A DNA stretch of 38,843 nucleotides from Mycobacteriaceae bacterium. GTDB lineage: Bacteria > Actinomycetota > Actinomycetes > Mycobacteriales > Mycobacteriaceae. The stretch is taken from NCBI GenBank assembly GCA_028726465.1, contig JAQYQB010000025.1:1-38843 (forward strand), given 5' to 3'. Shown piece by piece: positions 27,348-35,852 of the stretch (position 1 is its first letter; every line of letters begins with the position of its first letter). Made by a program: the position numbers and the translations under genes. Under the pieces are notes generated by a model, which was given only the letters and a program-made list of their open reading frames with translations, was not told the DNA's origin and ran no database searches.

Positions 27348-28684
27348 TGGCCGATTTCAACGATCTGCCGGCGCATGTCTGGCCCCGCAACGCCCAGCGC
27401 GAGGAAGACGGCGTGGTCACCGTCGCCGGGGTCCCCGTGCCCGACCTAGTGGAAGAGTACGGCTCGCCGCTCTATGTCTTCGACGAGGACGACTTCCGCT
27501 CCCGCTGCCGCGACATGGCCGCCGCCTTCGGCGGGCCCGCCCACGTGCACTACGCCTCCAAGGCCTTCATCTGCAAAAGGATCGTGCAGTGGGTCAACGA
27601 GGAGGGGCTGTGCCTGGACGTGGCCTCCCACAACGAGCTGCTCATTGCGCTAGCCGGCGACTTTCCCGCCGCCCGCATGACTGCCCACGGCAACAACAAG
27701 GGCGCGGACTACCTGCGGGACTGCGTCGAGCACGGCGTGGGTCACGTGGTACTCGACAACACCGACGAGCTGGAGATGCTCAACCGGATCGCCGGGGAGT
27801 TGGGGCGCGTCCAGAAGGTGATGGTGCGCGTGAAGCCGGGCGTGGACGCCCACACTCACGAGTTCATCGCCACCTCGCACGAGGACCAGAAATTCGGCAT
27901 CTCGCTGGCCACTGGCGCAGCTTTTGATGCCGCCCGCGCCTGCCTGACCGCCGACAACCTTGAGCTAGTCGGACTGCACTGCCACGTCGGCTCCCAGGTC
28001 TTCAACGCTGAGGGCTTTAAGCTGGCCGCCGAGCGCGTCATGGCGCTGTATTCGCGCATCCACACTGAGCTCGGCGTCACGCTGTCGGAGCTGGACCTAG
28101 GCGGCGGCTTCGGCATCCCGTATATGCCTTACGAGGAGGCCCTCGACGTGAACGCCGTGGCCCACGACCTGCTCACCGCGGTCGGCACGACGGCGGACGC
28201 GCTGGGCATCACCCCGCCCTTCGTCCTGGTCGAGCCGGGCCGCGCGCTGGTGGCCGGGTCCGCCATCGCGGTCTATTCCGTGGGCACGGTCAAGGACGTG
28301 GAGACGGGCAAGCAGGAGCTGCCGCTGCGGCGCTACCTCTCCGTCGACGGTGGCATGAGCGACAACATCCGCCCGGCCATGTACGGCTCCGAGTACGACC
28401 TGCGGGTCATGGGCCGCTACACCGTCGGCGCCGAGGTGCCCTCCCGCGTGGTGGGTTTCCACTGCGAATCCGGCGACATCCTGGTCGACGAGCGGGATCT
28501 GCCGGAAGAAATCACCAGCGGCGACATCGTGGCCACCGCCGCCAGCGGCGCCTACCAGTACATGATGTCCTCGCGCTATAACGGCGCGGTGCGGCCCGCG
28601 GTGGTCGCCGTGCGCGCCGGCCAGGTCAAGCCCATGCTGCGGCGCGAGACCTTAGCCGATTTGCTCTCGCTAGAGGTCGACTAG
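27347..28684 (+). CDS. lysA: Diaminopimelate decarboxylase
   Basis: LysA makes L-lysine from meso-diaminopimelate with PLP, the last step of lysine synthesis. The 445-aa fold-type III enzyme shows the PLP lysine in HYASKAF (K72), the glycine-rich phosphate-binding [21 protein letters not shown], and the C-terminal barrel motifs HCESGDIL (the active-site Cys contributed across the dimer) and [14 protein letters not shown]. Translation is coupled to argS by a TAATG overlap, with no separate promoter seen. A GC-rich hairpin follows, before the hom promoter region. The residues needed for catalysis all look intact. Confidence 0.97.
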   Translation: MADFNDLPAHVWPRNAQREEDGVVTVAGVPVPDLVEEYGSPLYVFDEDDFRSRCRDMAAAFGGPAHVHYASKAFICKRIVQWVNEEGLCLDVASHNELLIALAGDFPAARMTAHGNNKGADYLRDCVEHGVGHVVLDNTDELEMLNRIAGELGRVQKVMVRVKPGVDAHTHEFIATSHEDQKFGISLATGAAFDAARACLTADNLELVGLHCHVGSQVFNAEGFKLAAERVMALYSRIHTELGVTLSELDLGGGFGIPYMPYEEALDVNAVAHDLLTAVGTTADALGITPPFVLVEPGRALVAGSAIAVYSVGTVKDVETGKQELPLRRYLSVDGGMSDNIRPAMYGSEYDLRVMGRYTVGAEVPSRVVGFHCESGDILVDERDLPEEITSGDIVATAASGAYQYMMSSRYNGAVRPAVVAVRAGQVKPMLRRETLADLLSLEVD

Positions 28685-28689
28685 TTACC

Positions 28690-28733
28690 CCCGCTCGGGC
28701 GCCGGACTGGCGCCCGGGCGGGATTATTATTCT
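28690..28733 (+). terminator. Terminator-like hairpin after lysA
   Basis: A 14-bp stem with one G-T pair (28690-28703 with 28709-28722) and a 5-nt loop is followed by the AT-rich tract ATTATTATTCT rather than a pure T-run. It probably ends the argS-lysA transcript, perhaps incompletely. Confidence 0.7.
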
Positions 28734-28772
28734 CCCCGGTGCGGGACATTCGGCCAGCACACGCGCGGTTGT

Positions 28773-28800
28773 CGGGGGACGGGGGACGGGGGACGGGGGA
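28773..28800 (+). repeat. Four tandem CGGGGGA heptamers (G-quadruplex motif) upstream of hom
   Basis: Four perfect copies of CGGGGGA occur at 28773-28779, 28780-28786, 28787-28793 and 28794-28800. They give four G5 runs separated by just two bases (AC), which meets the strict G-quadruplex pattern on the non-template strand of hom. The array lies about 40 nt upstream of the candidate hom -10 box. Confidence 0.85.
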
Positions 28801-28838
28801 GGCTTCTCGTAGGGACTCAAAATAGACAGCTCGTTCTG

Positions 28839-28844
28839 TATGAT
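28839..28844 (+). promoter_or_regulatory. Candidate -10 box of hom-thrB
   Basis: TATGAT fits the -10 consensus at five of six positions and would start a transcript near 28851, giving a leader of about 41 nt that includes the GAGGAGAG Shine-Dalgarno. No clear -35 was found. The G-run array lies just upstream. Confidence 0.5.
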
Positions 28845-28891
28845 GGGCCACGTACCTTAAACGACCGCACAGATTGAGGAGAGCTTCGAAG

Positions 28892-30229
28892 ATGGCAGCC
28901 ACTACGCAGGGAACTATCCGCACGGCTAAGGGTGAGGGAGAGACCGTCGGAATTGCGCTGCTGGGATTCGGCACCGTGGGCGCGGAGGTCTTCCGACTGC
29001 TCGGGGAGAACGCCGACGCTTTTGCGCACCGCATCGGCGGCCCGGCCGAGATCCGCGGCGTGGCCGTGTCCAACGTCGGCAAAAAGCCGCGCCCGGGCGT
29101 TCCCCAAGAGCTTCTGACTGACGATGCCCGCGCGCTCGTCGCCCGCGACGACATCGACCTGGTCGTGGAGGTCATTGGCGGTATCGATTACCCGCGCGAG
29201 CTGGTCCTGGCCGCCCTGCGCGCCGGCAAGTCCGTGGTCACCGCCAACAAGGCGCTGGTGGCCGCCCACGCCGACGAGCTGGCCGAGGCCGCCGACGCCT
29301 CCAACGTCGACCTCTATTTCGAGGCCGCCGTCGCCGCCGCTATCCCCGTGGTCGGCATGCTGCGCCGCTCCCTGGCCGGCGACCAGATCGAGCGCATCTC
29401 CGGCATCGTCAACGGCACGACCAACTTCATCCTGGACGCGATGGAATCCACCGGCGCTTCCTACGAGGAGGCGCTGGCGGAGGCGACCCGCCTGGGCTAC
29501 GCCGAGGCCGACCCGACCGCCGACGTCGAGGGCCACGACGCCGCCTCCAAGGCCGCCATCATGGCCTCGCTGGGCTTCCACACCCGCCTCAAGTTCGAGG
29601 ATGTCCACTGCGAGGGCATCACCAACATCACCGCCGAGGATATCGAGGCCGCCGGCCAGGCCGGCTATTCCATCAAGCTGCTGGCTATCTGCGAGCGGAT
29701 CACCGATAAGGAAGGTAAGGAAGCCGTGAACGCGCGAGTGCACCCCACCCTCGTGGCGAAGTCGCACCCGCTGGCCTCGGTCAGCGAGTCCTACAACGCC
29801 ATCTTCGTCGAGGCCGAGGCGGCCGGCTCGCTGATGTTCTACGGCAACGGCGCCGGCGGTAACCCGACCGCCTCCGCGGTGCTGGGCGACGTGGTCGGCG
29901 CGGCCCGCAACATCGTCCACGGCGGCCGCGCCCCGGGCGAGAACACCTACGCCAACCTGCCGATCGCCTCCTTCGGCGAGGTGCGCACCCGCTACCACAT
30001 CGACATGACGGTCAACGACCGGATCGGCGTGCTGGCCGAAATCGCCAACGTCTTCTCCTCCAACGACGTCTCCCTGCGCACCGTGCGACAGGAGGACGGC
30101 GACGACGAGGCCCGCCTGGTCATCGTCACGCACTCCGCCCAGGAGCAGCTGCTGGCCGATATCGTGGAAAAGCTCAAGACCCTGCCGGACGTGCTGGCTG
30201 TCAACTCGGTCATCCGCCTGGGCAGCTAG
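28892..30229 (+). CDS. hom: Homoserine dehydrogenase
   Basis: Hom reduces aspartate semialdehyde to homoserine with NAD(P)H, the branch point to threonine, methionine and isoleucine. This 445-aa monofunctional enzyme has the dinucleotide-binding GFGTVGAEV motif near the N-terminus, the catalytic and substrate-binding [14 protein letters not shown], and [18 protein letters not shown]. The C-terminal ACT domain begins at [20 protein letters not shown]; in C. glutamicum this domain confers feedback inhibition by threonine. The ATG at 28892 is chosen because GAGGAGAG (28876-28883) lies 8 nt upstream; an in-frame TTG at 28874 overlaps that site. thrB follows 22 nt later, forming hom-thrB as in C. 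glutamicum. Confidence 0.97.
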   Translation: MAATTQGTIRTAKGEGETVGIALLGFGTVGAEVFRLLGENADAFAHRIGGPAEIRGVAVSNVGKKPRPGVPQELLTDDARALVARDDIDLVVEVIGGIDYPRELVLAALRAGKSVVTANKALVAAHADELAEAADASNVDLYFEAAVAAAIPVVGMLRRSLAGDQIERISGIVNGTTNFILDAMESTGASYEEALAEATRLGYAEADPTADVEGHDAASKAAIMASLGFHTRLKFEDVHCEGITNITAEDIEAAGQAGYSIKLLAICERITDKEGKEAVNARVHPTLVAKSHPLASVSESYNAIFVEAEAAGSLMFYGNGAGGNPTASAVLGDVVGAARNIVHGGRAPGENTYANLPIASFGEVRTRYHIDMTVNDRIGVLAEIANVFSSNDVSLRTVRQEDGDDEARLVIVTHSAQEQLLADIVEKLKTLPDVLAVNSVIRLGS

Positions 30230-30251
30230 GAAAGGGGAGGAAAGCGCGCTC

Positions 30252-31181
30252 ATGAGCACCGAATTGCAAGTCGGGACCAAGGCGATTGTCAAGGTGCCGT
30301 CCTCCTCGGCCAACCTAGGCCCGGGCTATGACACCCTGGGTCTGGCCGTCACGCTGTACGACACCGTCGAGATCGAGGTCACCGAGTCCGGCCTCGAGGT
30401 AGTCATCTTCGGCGAGGGCGAGGACGACCTGCCGCGCGATGGCTCGCACCTGGTGGTCAAGGCGCTGCGCTCCGGGCTGAACGCCGCCGACGTCGAAGCG
30501 CCGGGCCTGCGCGTGGTCTGCACCAACGCCATCCCGCAGTCGCGCGGTCTGGGTTCGTCCGCGGCCGCCGCGGTCGCCGGCGTGGCCGCCGCCAACGGGC
30601 TGGCCGGCTTCCCGCTCGATGAGGACCAGGTGGTCCAGTTGTCCTCGGCCTTCGAGGGCCACCCGGACAACGCCGCCGCGTCCGTGCTGGGCCAGATGGT
30701 GGTTTCCTGGACGACGGTCCCGGTCGACGGGCGTTCCCTGCCCGAGTACCGCGCGCGCTGCCTGCCGGTGCACCCGGATATCCGCGCCACCGCGCTGGTG
30801 CCGGACTTCCACGCCTCCACCCAGGCCGTGCGGCGCGTGCTGCCCTCGCACGTCACGCACAGCGATGCCGCCTTCAACGTCTCCCGCACCGCCGTCCAGG
30901 TGGCAGCGTTGACCAAGCACCCGGATCTGCTCCTGGAGGGCACGCGCGACCGCCTGCACCAGCCCTACCGAGCTGACGTGCTCCCGGTGACCGCGGAATG
31001 GGTCAACCGCCTGCGCAACCGCGGTTTCTCGGCGTATTTGTCCGGTGCGGGCCCGACCATCATGGTCCTGCACACCGAGCCCATCCCGGAGGCCGTGCTC
31101 GACGATGCCCGCGCCCAGGGCCTGCGGGTCCTCCCGCTGGAGATCGCCGGGCCCGTGGAGGTCGAGGTGACCCAGGCCTAG
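30252..31181 (+). CDS. thrB: Homoserine kinase
   Basis: ThrB phosphorylates homoserine with ATP, giving the substrate of threonine synthase. The 309-aa GHMP-family kinase shows the opening [17 protein letters not shown], the ATP-binding glycine-rich loop [27 protein letters not shown], and the C-terminal GHMP motif [12 protein letters not shown]. It lies 22 nt after hom, with a purine-rich ribosome-binding region (GGAAAGGGGAGG), in the same operon. The stop codon overlaps that of the convergent regulator gene by 4 nt, with no terminator between them, so antisense overlap of the transcripts is possible. Confidence 0.97.
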   Translation: MSTELQVGTKAIVKVPSSSANLGPGYDTLGLAVTLYDTVEIEVTESGLEVVIFGEGEDDLPRDGSHLVVKALRSGLNAADVEAPGLRVVCTNAIPQSRGLGSSAAAAVAGVAAANGLAGFPLDEDQVVQLSSAFEGHPDNAAASVLGQMVVSWTTVPVDGRSLPEYRARCLPVHPDIRATALVPDFHASTQAVRRVLPSHVTHSDAAFNVSRTAVQVAALTKHPDLLLEGTRDRLHQPYRADVLPVTAEWVNRLRNRGFSAYLSGAGPTIMVLHTEPIPEAVLDDARAQGLRVLPLEIAGPVEVEVTQA

Positions 31182-31837
31182 TCCTGGGTGATAAAGCAGG
31201 TGCCGTCGTCCGTCAACGGGTGCAGCCGCACGGTGGGCTCTCCGTCGGGGGTGGCGGTCATTTCCTGCAGGTAGCCCTCGTGGACCGCGCACAAAAACGG
31301 CGTGGGGGCCGCCCCGGCAGACACGAAGGGGCAAGCGTGCAAGCACAGGCCCTGTTTGGTCTGCTCCGGGTCGAAGCCCATCTGGCGGAGCCGGGCCTGG
31401 ACCTGGCTCAGGGACGCCGGGCCGGTCTGTTCCAGCTTCTTGGCCCACTGGCGCCCGATTTCGCGGGCGCGGGGTGAGTCGTAGTTGGTGAGCTCGGCAT
31501 CGTCAGCCAGCAGGTCGAGCAGCACCGTGACCAGGCTGACGTATTCGCCGGCGATGGCCTGGTTGTCAGGCACCCGCACCCGGAAGATGAGGGAGGGGCG
31601 CCCGCGCCCGTGCGAGTGGGCGCGAGCGGCCGCGACCGCACCCGCGGCCTGTAGCTCGTCGAGGTGCCCGCGGGCGGTGTTGACGTGCATGCCGAGCCTG
31701 TCAGCGACCTGAGCCGCGGTGGCGCCGTCGCGGAAGGAATCCACCACGTCGAGTACCGCGCGCTGCTTTGGGGACAGCGCGAGCGCCTCCGGGAAGAGAT
31801 CCGTCGCGGGGCGGGGCAGGAGGGCAGGGTCGGTCAT
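31178..31837 (-). CDS. arnR: ArnR-like redox/NO-responsive repressor
   Basis: This 219-aa HTH regulator has a winged N-terminus ([14 protein letters not shown], then [20 protein letters not shown]) and a C-terminal cysteine set, C165-x3-C169-x13-C183-x30-C214, suited to bind an iron-sulfur cluster. In C. glutamicum ArnR, an Fe-S protein, represses narKGHJI and hmp under aerobic conditions and is encoded directly after thrB; position and sequence plan agree here. The ATG at 31837 is preferred over that at 31843, because TAAAAT (31850-31845) lies exactly 7 nt upstream of it, giving a leaderless start. That box overlaps the modBC stop codon, so the gene may be transcribed alone as well as with modA-modBC. 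Orthology is inferred, not proved. Confidence 0.75.
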   Translation of the reverse strand: MTDPALLPRPATDLFPEALALSPKQRAVLDVVDSFRDGATAAQVADRLGMHVNTARGHLDELQAAGAVAAARAHSHGRGRPSLIFRVRVPDNQAIAGEYVSLVTVLLDLLADDAELTNYDSPRAREIGRQWAKKLEQTGPASLSQVQARLRQMGFDPEQTKQGLCLHACPFVSAGAAPTPFLCAVHEGYLQEMTATPDGEPTVRLHPLTDDGTCFITQD

Positions 31838-31844
31838 TCTCATA

Positions 31845-31850
31845 ATTTTA
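31845..31850 (-). promoter_or_regulatory. -10 box of a leaderless arnR transcript
   Basis: TAAAAT on the minus strand (31850-31845) ends 7 nt before the ATG at 31837. It shares bases with the TAA stop codon of modBC. Confidence 0.45.
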
Positions 31851-33752
31851 GTACGAGTTCGCGCTGACGTGAACTGCCTTCGGATCCACCTGACAGTAGA
31901 CCTCTTCGCCCACGGCCGGCGGTTCGGCGTGGGAGACGCGCACCTGGCCGAACGGGCAGTCGAGGGTGACCAGGAAGCTGGTCAGCGAACGCGCCTCCAC
32001 GGCCGTGATCTTTCCCGGCCAGCAGTTTTCGGCCTCGGCCACCGGATGCGGGCTTAAGTGGGCGTCCTCGGGTGCAAATGTCACGACGACCTCCTGCTGG
32101 GGGCGCAGGTGTGTGGTGGTTTCCCCGATGAGCGTGGCCCCGCCGGCGGCCACCCGCGCCGTGCCCGCGTGGACGACGTCGCAGGTGCCCGTGGCCCGGT
32201 TGAGGCCGCTAATGCGTGCTACGAACTCCGTCGGCGGCGCGGCGAGCAGCTGGCTGGTCGGCCCGCTGGCCATGGTCTGTCCGGACTCCATGACCACCAG
32301 GTGCTCGGCCAGGCGCTGGATGTCCAGCAGGTTGTGGGTGACCATCAGCACGGTGCGGTCGTGGCGGCTGGCGTGGAAGAAGCGGCGCCACCGGGCGGCG
32401 GCGGCCACATCGAGGGCGGCCAGAGGTTCGTCCAAAATCAGCACGGACGGGCGGGTGGCCAGCGCACGCACCAGCGCGACCTGGGCGGCTTGCCCGCCCG
32501 ACAGGGAGGGCACGTCGACGTCCGCCAAGTCGCTCAGGCCCGCCGCCTCCAGCAGCTGGGTGGCCATACTGTGGTCGCGGCTGGCCATGGTGACGGCCTC
32601 GACCACGCTCGCCCGCGGCGGCAGGCCCGGCGACTGGGTAACCATGACCACCCGGCGCAGGTGCGGCGGCACGAACTGGCCGGCCGCGTCGTCCACGGTC
32701 CGGTCCCCGATAGCGACCCGGCCCCGCAGGCGGCCGGCCACCCGACGCATGAGCGTGGTCTTGCCCGAGCCGTTTTGGCCCACGACGGCGGAGACCAGAC
32801 CGGCCGGCAGGGTAGTGCCCTCCACCGTGACCGGGGTGGGCTCTGCCGGCGGGCGGGTCAGCTCGCGCAGGCGCTCGGCGTCCATCTCGGTGATGGTGCG
32901 GGCGTGCTGGCGGTTCCGGCGCCCGAAGACCGCCGGCAGCCCGGCCAGCGCCAGGCAGACCAAGGCCAGCCCGATGAGGATGGCCGAAAGCGCGTAGGCA
33001 GCCTCCGTGTCGACTTCGCGCTCTAGGTAGATGCCCAGGGGCATCGTGCGCGTGACGCCGGGCATCGAGCCCGCGAAGGTCAGCGTCGTGCCGAACTCGC
33101 CCAGCGAGCGCGCAAACGCCAGCCCGGCGCCCGTGGCAATCGAGGGGGCGACCAGCGGCAGGGTGACCTTCCACAGCACGCGGCCGGGGCTCATCCCGAT
33201 GCCGCGGGCCGAGGCCAGGACCTCCCCGTCGATTTGGCGCAGGGCGGAATCCACGGCGACGACCACGAACGGCAGGGAGACAAACATCTGCGCCACCACG
33301 ACGCCGGGGAAGGCGAAGGCGAAATGCAGGTCCATCGCCTCCAGCCAGGGCCCCAGCAGGCCGCGCCGGCCGATGGCGGCGGTCAGGGCGAGGCCGCCGA
33401 CGACAGGGGGCATCGCGAGCGGGAGGAAGACCAACAGGCGGGCGGCGAGCCCGCCGCGGCCGAGCTGTTGCATCCAGACCGCCAGGCCGGTGCCCAGGAT
33501 CATGGTCAAAACGGTCGACTGGGCCGCCGCGGCGAGGGAGACCTTGAGAAGGTCGTGGACCTCGGGGCGGGCCAGGATCTCCCCCATGCGCGCCCAGGGC
33601 ACGCGCACGGCCAGGGCGATGATGGGGAACAGGATAAACCCCACCGCGATGATCCCGATGAGCCCAAACACCACAGGGGCGGGCGTCCGGGCGGGGCGCG
33701 GTGGGGTAGTAGCCGTAGCAGCTGAGGTAGCGGTAGTAGCCACGAAACTCAC
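31848..33752 (-). CDS. modBC: Fused molybdate ABC transporter permease and ATPase
   Basis: This 634-aa fusion joins the permease and ATP-binding subunits of the molybdate importer. Residues about 25-285 are a ModB-type permease with about six helices and the EAA loop (ASARGIGMSPGRVLWKVTLP). From about 310 the ABC domain follows, with Walker A GQNGSGKTTL (K331), signature LSGGQ (from 417) and Walker B LILDEPLAALD (D near 441). Residues about 540-634 form a TOBE/MOP-like oxyanion-sensing domain. The start is a GTG directly after the modA stop codon, with no clear Shine-Dalgarno, so it depends on coupling. A single polypeptide forces a 1:1 ratio of permease to ATPase. Tungstate or sulfate are possible alternative substrates. 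Confidence 0.88.
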   Translation of the reverse strand: MSFVATTATSAATATTPPRPARTPAPVVFGLIGIIAVGFILFPIIALAVRVPWARMGEILARPEVHDLLKVSLAAAAQSTVLTMILGTGLAVWMQQLGRGGLAARLLVFLPLAMPPVVGGLALTAAIGRRGLLGPWLEAMDLHFAFAFPGVVVAQMFVSLPFVVVAVDSALRQIDGEVLASARGIGMSPGRVLWKVTLPLVAPSIATGAGLAFARSLGEFGTTLTFAGSMPGVTRTMPLGIYLEREVDTEAAYALSAILIGLALVCLALAGLPAVFGRRNRQHARTITEMDAERLRELTRPPAEPTPVTVEGTTLPAGLVSAVVGQNGSGKTTLMRRVAGRLRGRVAIGDRTVDDAAGQFVPPHLRRVVMVTQSPGLPPRASVVEAVTMASRDHSMATQLLEAAGLSDLADVDVPSLSGGQAAQVALVRALATRPSVLILDEPLAALDVAAAARWRRFFHASRHDRTVLMVTHNLLDIQRLAEHLVVMESGQTMASGPTSQLLAAPPTEFVARISGLNRATGTCDVVHAGTARVAAGGATLIGETTTHLRPQQEVVVTFAPEDAHLSPHPVAEAENCWPGKITAVEARSLTSFLVTLDCPFGQVRVSHAEPPAVGEEVYCQVDPKAVHVSANSY

Positions 33753-34541
33753 TTAGTCGGCCGGGGTGAAGCCGTACTCTTCCCAGGTGGCGTCGAAGTC
33801 GTCAGCCAGCAGGTCCAGGACTGCCTGGGCGGAGTCCTGCTCGGAGGAGGCGGTGACTACCGCGCCGAGGATCTGGTTGGTGAACTGGTCGGCGCCTTCG
33901 ATCTTGATGACCTCCACGTCGTCGCCAGCCGCGGCGGCGTCGGTGGAGTAGACCCAGCCGGCGTCGGCCTCGCCGGAGACGACCTTGCCGAGCACGTCAG
34001 CAACCTGGTGCTCCTGGGAATCCGGCTGGATGTCGAGGCCCTTGTCCTCGATGATCTGCTGGGAGATGTCACCGCACGGGACCTGCGGGTCGCACAGCAC
34101 GAAGCGGGTCTCGTCCGTGATGTCCTCGACGGACTTGATGCCGGCCGGGTTGCCCTTCGGCACGACCATGACCATCTCGTTTTCGGCCAGGACCTTGGGA
34201 TCCTGGACGGTGCCCGCCTCGACGGCGTCGTCCATGGTCTTCTTGGAGGCGGTCAGCAGCAGGTCGCCCGGGGCGCCTTCCTTGAGCTGGGAGACCAGGT
34301 CGGAAGAGCCGGCGTTCTGGAACTTCAGCTCGGCCGGCGGGTCGAGCTCGTCGGCGGCGGCCTGCAGGTCGTCGTTGAGCACGCGGGTGGAGGAGGCGGC
34401 CAGGACGTTGAGCTCCACGGAGCTCTCGGAGCCGCTGGTGCGATCGGCGTTGCTATCCGATGCCGACTCCGTCGACGGGGCGCAAGCGGCGGCGAACAAC
34501 GTGGCGGCGGCTGCGCAGCCGGCGAGAACGCGCTTCATCAT
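33753..34541 (-). CDS. modA: Molybdate-binding lipoprotein
   Basis: ModA captures molybdate outside the membrane and delivers it to ModBC. The 262-aa protein begins with a lipoprotein signal (MKRVLAGCAAAATLFAAAC) with the acylated Cys at about residue 20, then a Ser/Asp-rich linker to about 43. The periplasmic-binding domain shows NVLAASSTRVLNDDL, FQNAGSSDLVSQLKEGAPGD and LLLTASKKTMDDAVEAG, matching the ModA oxyanion-binding serines and the conserved Q-x-x-x-G-A-P-x-D. DAGWVYSTDAAAAGDDVEVI is the C-lobe motif. AAAGGAA lies 9 nt before the ATG at 34541; a second in-frame ATG follows directly. It is the first gene of modA-modBC(-arnR). Confidence 0.9.
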   Translation of the reverse strand: MMKRVLAGCAAAATLFAAACAPSTESASDSNADRTSGSESSVELNVLAASSTRVLNDDLQAAADELDPPAELKFQNAGSSDLVSQLKEGAPGDLLLTASKKTMDDAVEAGTVQDPKVLAENEMVMVVPKGNPAGIKSVEDITDETRFVLCDPQVPCGDISQQIIEDKGLDIQPDSQEHQVADVLGKVVSGEADAGWVYSTDAAAAGDDVEVIKIEGADQFTNQILGAVVTASSEQDSAQAVLDLLADDFDATWEEYGFTPAD

Positions 34542-34583
34542 GGAGACAATTTCCTTTCACGAGACAATCGAGAACGCGCCCAT

Positions 34584-34605
34584 CCCGTCTACCCTAGTAG
34601 ACGGG
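34584..34605 (-). promoter_or_regulatory. Palindrome in the modA / nnrS-like divergent promoter region
   Basis: CCCGTCTAC (34584-34592) and GTAGACGGG (34597-34605) form a perfect 9-bp inverted repeat with a 4-nt spacer. A third half-site-like CCCGTAG lies at 34641-34647, and ACGGGCAT (34601-34608) is complemented by ATGCCCGT (34638-34645). It lies about 45 nt before modA and could be an operator for ArnR or a molybdate or NO regulator. No database comparison was possible. Confidence 0.5.
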
Positions 34606-34744
34606 CATTTCTTGGACGCTTGTTCAACTTATTCTACATGCCCGTAGGTGCGCGGTCGGCCAGACGTCGGCACGGGGGTAAAAGCGGGGACGTCCACCGG
34701 GGTGGCCGGCGCGCGTGGGGTTTCCGCCGGGGCGGGGGAATTAG

Positions 34745-34750
34745 TACGAT
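34745..34750 (+). promoter_or_regulatory. -10 box of the leaderless nnrS-like/nirK operon
   Basis: TACGAT ends 7 nt before the GTG at 34758, and there is no Shine-Dalgarno, as at the other leaderless genes in this window. It sets the start of the first membrane protein. Confidence 0.55.
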
Positions 34751-34757
34751 AAAACCT

Positions 34758-35852
34758 GTGCAAAAAGACCGTGTAGCCTACCGCGTGGTGTTCCTCGCCT
34801 TCGCCGGGGTGGCGCTGCTGGCTGGCCTGGCGGCGGGGGCCTCCCTGCTGGGGGTGTTCAACGCCGCGGCGCCGGTGGCGGATCTGCACGGCCCGCTGAT
34901 GGTCTTCGGCTTCGTCGGCGGGGCCATTGGGCTCGAGCGCGCGGTCGCGGTGCGGCGCGCGTGGGCCTGGGCCGGGCCGGCCGCCCACGTCGCGGGCGTG
35001 GTGACCCTGTTGGCGCCGGCGGTGGCGGGCACCGAGCTGCCAGCGCTGGTGCCCGGGGCGCTGTTCGCGGCGAGCTTCGGCGTGCTCGGGGCAATCTACG
35101 TGGCCATCTACCGCCGCCAGCCGACCGTGTCGGTGGTCGTGCAGGCAGCCGGCGTCGTGGCGGCGGTGATGGCGGCGCTGCTGTGGGGGATGACCGGCCG
35201 CTTCGCGGAGGTGTTGCCGCTGGCGGTGGCCTACGTGGTGGCCACGATCATCGGCGAGCGCATGGAGCTGGCCCGCTTATCGGTGTCCGGCACCCGCGCC
35301 GAGATCCAGCTGACCCGGCAGGTGCTGGCGATGGTGCTCGCCGCCGTCGTCTTTGCCGTCGCCCCGCGGCTGGGGCACGTGCTGGTCGCGCTCGCGCTTA
35401 TCGTGGCGGCCACGACCGCGCTGCGCGTCGACGTGGCCCGACACCTGGTGCGCTCGCGGGCCCTGCCGCGGTACTCGGCCGCGTGCATGCTGGGCGGCTA
35501 TTTCTGGCTGGTTGTCGCCGGCTTTACCTGGCTGGCCTACGGCGTCGGCGCGGAAGGCTATGCCTACGATGCCTCCGTCCACGCCGTCTTCTTAGGCTTC
35601 GTCATGTCCATGATCTTCGCGCATGCACCCATCATCTTGACCGCCGTGGTCCACCGCCGGCTGCCGTACCACCGGGCGCTCTACGTCCCCGTGGTGCTCC
35701 TGCACGGCGGGCTGGCCACGCGCCTGGCCGGGGACTTTCTGGCCCAGGACGCGATTTATACCGTCGGCGGGGTGATAACCCTCGTGGCCGTGCTGGTCTT
35801 CGTGGGCACCGGGCTGGTGTTGACCCTGCGGGGTGGTCGCCGTGCAGCTTAG
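34758..35852 (+). CDS. NnrS-like multi-pass membrane protein 1
   Basis: This 364-aa protein has about 10-12 hydrophobic helices and is related in pattern to NnrS, a haem/copper membrane protein that protects against NO stress in denitrifiers. Helix-embedded His residues stand in DLHGPLMVFGFVGG (H44) and in VHAVFLGFVMSMIFAHAP (H275, H289), the latter resembling the HA-x-x-x-G-x-x-x-x-M motif of NnrS. The GTG start at 34758 (Val-Gln-Lys-Asp-Arg) rests on the leaderless -10 box; the frame is open far upstream but that part lies antisense to modA. It is first in an operon with a second such protein (11-nt overlap) and nirK. Metal binding and a role in NO or nitrite handling are inferred. Confidence 0.75.
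   Translation: MQKDRVAYRVVFLAFAGVALLAGLAAGASLLGVFNAAAPVADLHGPLMVFGFVGGAIGLERAVAVRRAWAWAGPAAHVAGVVTLLAPAVAGTELPALVPGALFAASFGVLGAIYVAIYRRQPTVSVVVQAAGVVAAVMAALLWGMTGRFAEVLPLAVAYVVATIIGERMELARLSVSGTRAEIQLTRQVLAMVLAAVVFAVAPRLGHVLVALALIVAATTALRVDVARHLVRSRALPRYSAACMLGGYFWLVVAGFTWLAYGVGAEGYAYDASVHAVFLGFVMSMIFAHAPIILTAVVHRRLPYHRALYVPVVLLHGGLATRLAGDFLAQDAIYTVGGVITLVAVLVFVGTGLVLTLRGGRRAA

Noticed and set aside
28773-28800. CGGGGGA array as a CRISPR or coding repeat
   Set aside because: Contiguous 7-bp units without spacers, lying between lysA and hom outside any supported reading frame.
34008-34757. Upstream extension of the first NnrS-like frame
   Set aside because: The extension is antisense to modA, has no hydrophobic or family sequence and lies before the leaderless promoter at 34745.
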